DNA of 64,000 nucleotides from positions 124,001 through 188,000 of the forward strand of contig NZ_KI669402.1 in assembly GCF_000507765.1 (NCBI RefSeq), read 5' to 3'. Numbering within the stretch: the first letter of the stretch is position 1; the number at the start of each line of letters is the position of its first letter. Positions 58,958 through 64,000 of the stretch are shown here, piece by piece. The notes beneath the pieces were generated by a model. That model was not told where the DNA came from, searched no databases, and saw only the letters and a list, made by a program, of their open reading frames with translations. Source of the stretch: Streptococcus parasanguinis CC87K. GTDB taxonomy: Bacteria > Bacillota > Bacilli > Lactobacillales > Streptococcaceae. The translations under genes and the position numbers were made by a program.

Positions 58958-61900
58958 CTATTTTGTAATTTTTAATTTTGTTTGCACATTTTGATAATGA
59001 AGATAAATTTGATCGTCTAAAAGTGGCTCTTCTCGGCCCATAGATGATCTAGTAAATATCGTCTGTTCTCCCATCTTCATGGCAATAACAGCAGTATCTA
59101 AATGAGCTTTCAAATATTTCGGTATGTCTGTATAACCGGTCAAGTATGTTTTATGAGTAACAAAGATGAAATGAAGTCCCACTCTCTGTCCTTCTTCCAT
59201 CAAAAGGGCTAATTCATTTGGTTCAATAGCGCTTTGTGACACAAACTGAGCAACATCAGTTATAACTACAAAACATTCAGATATTGTTCGTTGCTTCCTA
59301 GCTAAAAGTACTTTCTCTTTCAAAGACTCAACAGTCGAACGATAGTCCATATCATAACCAATATAATTACCTACATTATTCGAGTATTCACTATATTCTC
59401 CAGTCGGGTCAAAAATTGTGATAGCATCAGTTTCAGAAACATAAAACAACATCTTGATTAAATGTTTTGTAACAGAAATCATAGTACTTTCCTTATCAGA
59501 TAATACCAATAAATGTTTTAGACGTTTAAGAGGTATTCCGAACGCCTCTACTTCTTCAAATTCCAAGCCTATTGGTAAATCCATATTTTGTATAACCTTT
59601 TGAGTTGTAGGGAGATTTATAAAGATATCTTCTGTCAACTCATCTGGCACCATTGGGATGCCTGCTGGGGTGCGGCCTGTCCACATCTCCTTGAGGCTTT
59701 GGACTTGGTCGCGGAGGTTGTTGATGATTTGGATATCATTGTCCCCTGCGACGGGTAGGGCGAATTGGACGACATCGACTTCGTCACGCTTCATGAGGGC
59801 GCGTCCCTTGATGTCTTCCATCGTAGCTGCTAGTGGGGTTGCCCCCACGATACCGCGGACTTCAGAGAGATCATTTTGTGGCAAGGTCAGCTGGTGCTTG
59901 AAGTTTGAATAGAGCTGAGCCCGTAGGTTGTTCTGACGGCTAGCTGTGATGATCAAGTGCACACCGATGCTGAGACCTTCACGGGAGATCCGCATGAAGA
60001 GCTTGAAGAGGTCTGTCTCATAAGGCTCGTCCTTCATAGACTCATAGCTATCCATGAGGATGACCATGGTTGGCTCTTGCTTACCGGTCACTTCACGGTA
60101 GAGGGCGATAGTGCCGACACCATGCTCAGAGAGGAGCTTCTTGCGGCGATCCAACTCGCGGTTGATGATCCGGATGAATTTCTGGATTTTCTCCGTCTGA
60201 TCGAGTAGGAGACTATCAGCCACATGTGGCAATTGAGTCAAGGGTGCTAGACCATTGGTTCCGAAATCAAGCAGATACATAGTCAGATTTTCTGGGCTCT
60301 GCTTGCGAGCCAGATCCATTGCGGCTGTCTGGAGGAAAGTGGTCTTTCCTGTACCTGGACTTCCGTAAAGGAGGATATTCCCATCTTTTGATAGATCGAT
60401 GGCGACTGCTTCTTGCTTTTGCGCTTGCGGGATATCGGCGACCCCAATCAGGACGCTTGGAGCTGTCCGTTTTTGCCAAGCCTCGATCGGTACGACCTTG
60501 TCCAACTCATCCAGCGTGATCCGCTCTTTGAGGGGTGGCAACCATGGTTGGGCCACAGCTGCGATGCCTTCTTGTTGGTGCAAATGGTTGATTTCTTGCA
60601 CGATGACGTCCAGCTCTGTTGGCACTTCCTTGATTTCTTCTGCCATATCCAGACCAGAGAGGTCTTGGTTTAGGACTTCGTATTGGCCCAGTTCATTGAT
60701 CAAGTAGATGGTATGGTCTTCGATTCCTAGCTGGTCCTTCTCAGGCTGGTAGTCTGCTCCTGACCAAGCGGTTTGGAAGAGTTCATAGACTTCGTTATTC
60801 CCGACTTGGAGGTAGGCACGACCGGTCTGGGTGATTTCAGCCGCATCTGCCGTCCGCAACATCTCCATAGAGTCGCCACGGTCTGCCACCTTGAGGGCTA
60901 GCTTGAAGCGGGAGTTAGACCAGATCTGGTCATCCACAACCCCAGAAGGTTTTTGTGTCGCAAGGATCAAGTGCACACCGAGGGAACGCCCGACACGCGC
61001 AATAGAGACCAACTCCTTGATGAAATCTGGTTGGTTGACCTTGAGTTCGGCGAACTCGTCACTGATCAAGAAGAGGTGAGGAAGCGGTTCGGTCGCTTCA
61101 CCCAGTTTAAATTTCTTTTGGTATTGGTTGATATGGTTGACCCCATATTGACCAAAGAGGCGCTCCCGACGATGGATCTCCGCATTGATAGAGGCGAGGG
61201 CCCGCATAGACTGGGCACCATCCAAGTTGGTGATGGTCCCAAGCAAGTGAGGCAGATCCTTGAAGAGGTTGGCCATTCCCCCACCCTTGTAGTCGATGAG
61301 GAGGAAAGCCACATCGTGTGGGTGGAAGTTGACGGCAAGACTCAGGATATAAGACTGAATGGTTTCAGACTTACCAGAACCGGTTGTCCCTGCGATCAAA
61401 CCGTGGGGTCCATGAGCTTTTTCATGGAGATTGAGGTAGACCAAATCGTCCTTCCCGCGCAGACCGATCGGAACAGCCAAACTTTGGTAAGGGGCATGGC
61501 TCTCCCAACGACTCAAGACCTTGAGGTCATTGAAAGTTTCCGCCTGGTACATTTCAAGGAAGGTCACTGAGTCTGGAATCGAGCTCTTGAGCTGTTGGAT
61601 ATGCTTGAGAGGCGCAAGGCCACGCGAGATGGCTTCCTTGTCATAACCTTCAGGGAAGTGATCCAATTGGAAGTCAAGCTCCCGAAGAACCCCTTCTTGC
61701 AAGAGCAATTGCCCTTGGTTGCGGTCCTTGATAGAGATAACGGTTTGGATATTTTCAGAAAGAGATGAGAGCACGTCTGCCACATAGATGATGGAGCAGC
61801 CGAGCTCTGTCGGATCCTCACGGAAAAACTCCATGATGACATGGTCCAAAATCAAGGTCTCATCGGTAATGAGGACCACATAGTGCGGATGGAAGATCTT

Positions 61901-63373
61901 GGTATCATTGGCTTTTTCTTCCTCTTTTTGCGCCTTGCGGAGCTTGAGGATTTGGTTGAGACTGTTCAAGACCTGATCGCGTGTCCGCTGATTGTAGACA
62001 AAGCTACGGACATTCATGTCTTGCAGAGTCGCATGAGGCAACCAGCGCATCCAATCCCAGCTTTCTTTTTCTTCTTCTGGAATGATCGGAATAATGGTCA
62101 GATCATGGTAAGAGTGAAAGACAGCCAATTGGGCAACCAGGAGTTGCAACTGCTCTAACACGATAGGACGAGGGCCGACATACCCTACGGGACCCCGATT
62201 AAGGCTGGCTACAATCGGAAGATTGTCAATTTTTTGATGAGCTTGGAAAAGGGCATAGCCTTCTTCTTCCAAGGCATCTTTCTTCCCACTACGCTCTTCC
62301 TGACCATATTTGAGCTCATAGCTGGTTGGAACCTTGCCCAAGCCCAAACGATAGGCCAAAAAGTCAAAATGAAGCGGTGTTTTTTCGTAGATCCGCGAGT
62401 CATAGCGTTTGACCATCTTGGTCAAGTCTTCGATCGCTGGGAAATGGTAAAACATGCCTTCTCGCTGCTTCCGAGAGAGCTGTTCCAAGTCCTTGGCCTT
62501 ATCCTTGAGATAGAGATGGTAGAGCTCCACGCGCTCTTTCTTGTCTTCTTTGTATTTCTTACGATTCTTGAAGAAGCCTTGGACCGAAAAGATCACACTG
62601 ACCACAGACATGGATACCGTCGCGATGATATAGAGCCCCCGTGGTTGGAAAATGGTGATCAAGAGGGTCACCCCAACCATGATGAGGGGTGGCATGATCA
62701 ACTTCAAGAGTTCATCCGATGGCTTTTGAGGCTCCGCTCCCGGAGGATTGATCAAGATCTTGTCTTCCGAACTCCGGTAGATGATCCGCGGAGACCGGTG
62801 GTACTCTGGATAGTCCTTGTAAAAGTCGTAACGCGAATGCAAGCGTGGCACCAGATAAGGACTTACTTCGACAGCCCCTTCCACACCAAATTCTTCTGGA
62901 TAGAGCTTAAAGGTCACATCTCCAATGGCAAGTTCATCCCCAAAGGCCAGTGGAAAAGTCGCTTCACTGACGAGTTTGTGGTTATGGTAGAGTTTTCCAG
63001 ATAAGAGCTGACAAGTCCAAGTCTGCTCTTTTTTCGCAAGGAGAAAGCGTACTGGATAGTGCAAGCGCACATCCGCACCCTTTTCATCTGCTACAAGGAT
63101 CTCTTCCTTGTCTAGCAGTTCATAGGTATGGACTTCTCCTGTCGCCAAGTAGCAGACTACATCCCCAAGGATCGTACTATTTTCAAGCACACCCTTGTCT
63201 TCACCATACTGGTAGAAGATTTCTCCTTGACTCCATTGAAAATGAAGGGGATTTTCTTGCGAAGCCAGGGTCAACTGAGCTGTTTCTTGATTCGATACGG
63301 TCGCTGTTTTCCCCTCTTCTAGCGCTAGCTCATAGCGAAAACCTTTTTTATAGAGTATGATACGTTTTTTCAT
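58958..63373 (-). CDS. essC: Type VII secretion ATPase EssC (FtsK/SpoIIIE family)
   Basis: The 1471-residue protein has two N-terminal FHA-like domains (~1-190), two membrane segments near 220-260, then FtsK-type ATPase domains. D1 has GTTGSGKSE with Lys668 and LLIDYKGGGMANLF. D2 has GSPGTGKTT with Lys1010 and LLDFGTNGLAP. D3 (~1240-1471) lacks a good Walker A (LSDKESTMI) and keeps FVVITDVAQF. It is the motor and substrate gate of T7SSb. Its start follows the essB stop by three bases. The last ~225 codons (below about 59640) are AT-rich, unlike the rest, which agrees with the known swapping of essC 3' ends with effector genes. Confidence 0.97.
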   Translation of the reverse strand: MKKRIILYKKGFRYELALEEGKTATVSNQETAQLTLASQENPLHFQWSQGEIFYQYGEDKGVLENSTILGDVVCYLATGEVHTYELLDKEEILVADEKGADVRLHYPVRFLLAKKEQTWTCQLLSGKLYHNHKLVSEATFPLAFGDELAIGDVTFKLYPEEFGVEGAVEVSPYLVPRLHSRYDFYKDYPEYHRSPRIIYRSSEDKILINPPGAEPQKPSDELLKLIMPPLIMVGVTLLITIFQPRGLYIIATVSMSVVSVIFSVQGFFKNRKKYKEDKKERVELYHLYLKDKAKDLEQLSRKQREGMFYHFPAIEDLTKMVKRYDSRIYEKTPLHFDFLAYRLGLGKVPTSYELKYGQEERSGKKDALEEEGYALFQAHQKIDNLPIVASLNRGPVGYVGPRPIVLEQLQLLVAQLAVFHSYHDLTIIPIIPEEEKESWDWMRWLPHATLQDMNVRSFVYNQRTRDQVLNSLNQILKLRKAQKEEEKANDTKIFHPHYVVLITDETLILDHVIMEFFREDPTELGCSIIYVADVLSSLSENIQTVISIKDRNQGQLLLQEGVLRELDFQLDHFPEGYDKEAISRGLAPLKHIQQLKSSIPDSVTFLEMYQAETFNDLKVLSRWESHAPYQSLAVPIGLRGKDDLVYLNLHEKAHGPHGLIAGTTGSGKSETIQSYILSLAVNFHPHDVAFLLIDYKGGGMANLFKDLPHLLGTITNLDGAQSMRALASINAEIHRRERLFGQYGVNHINQYQKKFKLGEATEPLPHLFLISDEFAELKVNQPDFIKELVSIARVGRSLGVHLILATQKPSGVVDDQIWSNSRFKLALKVADRGDSMEMLRTADAAEITQTGRAYLQVGNNEVYELFQTAWSGADYQPEKDQLGIEDHTIYLINELGQYEVLNQDLSGLDMAEEIKEVPTELDVIVQEINHLHQQEGIAAVAQPWLPPLKERITLDELDKVVPIEAWQKRTAPSVLIGVADIPQAQKQEAVAIDLSKDGNILLYGSPGTGKTTFLQTAAMDLARKQSPENLTMYLLDFGTNGLAPLTQLPHVADSLLLDQTEKIQKFIRIINRELDRRKKLLSEHGVGTIALYREVTGKQEPTMVILMDSYESMKDEPYETDLFKLFMRISREGLSIGVHLIITASRQNNLRAQLYSNFKHQLTLPQNDLSEVRGIVGATPLAATMEDIKGRALMKRDEVDVVQFALPVAGDNDIQIINNLRDQVQSLKEMWTGRTPAGIPMVPDELTEDIFINLPTTQKVIQNMDLPIGLEFEEVEAFGIPLKRLKHLLVLSDKESTMISVTKHLIKMLFYVSETDAITIFDPTGEYSEYSNNVGNYIGYDMDYRSTVESLKEKVLLARKQRTISECFVVITDVAQFVSQSAIEPNELALLMEEGQRVGLHFIFVTHKTYLTGYTDIPKYLKAHLDTAVIAMKMGEQTIFTRSSMGREEPLLDDQIYLHYQNVQTKLKITK

Positions 63374-63376
63374 AGA

Positions 63377-64000
63377 CTACTCCTTGTGTTCGCTAGACTC
63401 AGTCGAGCTTGCAGTTGTAGAAGACGAGCTTTCTGTTGAGGAACCTTCCGTAGATGAAGCCGTTGTTGAGCTGCTAGTAGAAGATTTGGTTTCATCTGTC
63501 TCTGCTTCCAAGAGTTTAGAGCGGGCATCCCAGTATTTCTTGTATTCGCCCTCTAGCTCAGAGAGTTTCTTCTCGCGCTGTTCACCAGAGAGTTTTTCGC
63601 TATCACGTGTCGCCTTGATTTCTTTACGAAGGGCATAGATGATCAAGTCTGAATCGTCGATCCGCTTGGCTGTATCCAGCGCTTGGGTAAAATCATGACG
63701 ACCGATATAGATCCAGTAGTGGAGATAGAGGCTGTCTGACTTGAGCGTGACGTTGTTGAGGATGACCTTCTTTTGGTCCTCTGAGAAATTCAAGCCTTGC
63801 AAATAAGACGTTGCCAACTCATATTTTTGTGTCGTTGGAAGACTGCTTGGAGCTACTCCCTCTAGCTCATCTATCACACCGGTGTAGTCTACCTTGAGGT
63901 AGGCTGTATCCGCTTGAAGCAACTTTTCTTTAAAGGGTGCTTGGAAAAAAACCAAATAAATCAAGGGCAAGAGTAAGAGGGCCACTACAGCTGAAAGCCA
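63377..64000 (-). CDS. essB: Type VII secretion protein EssB, C-terminal part (cut by window end)
   Basis: The frame is open to the window edge, and codons before the first internal GTG (63985) are read through, so the gene begins outside. The visible ~207 residues start within the transmembrane segment (ALLLLPLIYLVFFQAP), followed by an extracellular helical domain (LLQADTAYLKVDYTGVIDEL, LHYWIYIGRHDFTQALDTA) and a tail of Ser/Thr/Glu repeats. This is the EssB plan: cytoplasmic pseudokinase-like N-terminus (missing here), one membrane segment and a helical outer part. It is directly upstream of essC, as in other T7SSb loci. Confidence 0.93.
   Translation of the reverse strand, partial: WLSAVVALLLLPLIYLVFFQAPFKEKLLQADTAYLKVDYTGVIDELEGVAPSSLPTTQKYELATSYLQGLNFSEDQKKVILNNVTLKSDSLYLHYWIYIGRHDFTQALDTAKRIDDSDLIIYALRKEIKATRDSEKLSGEQREKKLSELEGEYKKYWDARSKLLEAETDETKSSTSSSTTASSTEGSSTESSSSTTASSTESSEHKE

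Noticed and set aside
58958..59640. Frameshift or truncation of essC D3
   Set aside because: The frame is continuous and total length is normal; a degenerate third ATPase domain is usual in EssC.
62234..63004. 256-codon open frame on the plus strand inside essC
   Set aside because: It is antisense to a conserved FtsK-family gene, has no ribosome site and no family match.

Overview
The window comes from the chromosome of a Streptococcus, most likely of the mitis/sanguinis/gordonii side of the genus. The evidence is the gene order rlmB-yacP-degV-rplM-rpsI, the pnp-cysE-...-cysS-mrnC block, msmK-dexB, two LPxTG surface proteins, a Gram-positive polC, a pneumococcal BOX-like palindrome and a Firmicutes-type (T7SSb) secretion locus. 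I name no species because nothing here decides it.

Layout. (1) 1-5650 is an accessory stretch: the end of a bacteriocin-type ABC exporter, a Fic toxin-antitoxin pair, a short-chain dehydrogenase divergent from a MerR regulator (with a broken thiolase gene in the dehydrogenase leader), and an excisionase plus tyrosine integrase abutting the 3' end of rpsI. (2) 5659-8791 is a core minus-strand run: rlmB, yacP/rae1, degV, rplM, rpsI. (3) 8888-13198 holds a FUSC-type membrane protein and a large wall-anchored M14 carboxypeptidase under a promoter that overlaps a cre site. (4) 13583-16447 is dexB and msmK, for alpha-glucan and multi-sugar use. (5) 16572-23716 is a minus-strand run from pnp through cysE, a GNAT protein, a nucleoside phosphorylase, cysS and mrnC to a PucR-type regulator; pnp has a long leader bounded by a 10-bp inverted repeat. 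(6) 24088-32355 holds two paralogous lipoproteins, pepF, trxA, a DUF4649 gene, rpsO and a CnaB-repeat LPxTG adhesin. (7) 32576-40759 holds an RsuA-type pseudouridine synthase, two related MFS transporters, a Crp/Fnr regulator, peptide deformylase, two membrane proteins (one DUF443-like) and the aminopeptidase pepS, with several copies of a small intergenic repeat. (8) 41015-47844 is an accessory island: a beta-helix/tandem CbxX-type AAA ATPase, an orphan RelB antitoxin and a coupled pair of DUF262 proteins behind a 40-aa ORF. (9) 48199-52593 is polC. (10) 52788-64000 is a T7SSb locus read on the minus strand: essB (cut by the window edge), essC, a membrane protein, DUF5082-, WXG100- and DUF5081-like small proteins, a helical partner, a 703-aa polymorphic toxin, a probable immunity protein, and a second copy of the membrane protein.

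How it fits together. The T7SS genes overlap by 4-11 bases or nearly touch, so they probably form one operon that couples secretion core, targeting partners, toxin and immunity. The last ~225 codons of essC and everything down to the immunity gene look more AT-rich than the essC core, as expected if the essC 3' end and its effector cassette are exchanged together. A DUF443-like gene at 38385 and an EccA-like ATPase at 41015 may be unlinked parts of the same biology. The DUF262/DUF1524 pair is the best candidate for a little-described defence module. All calls rest on reading the sequence; no database search was run.
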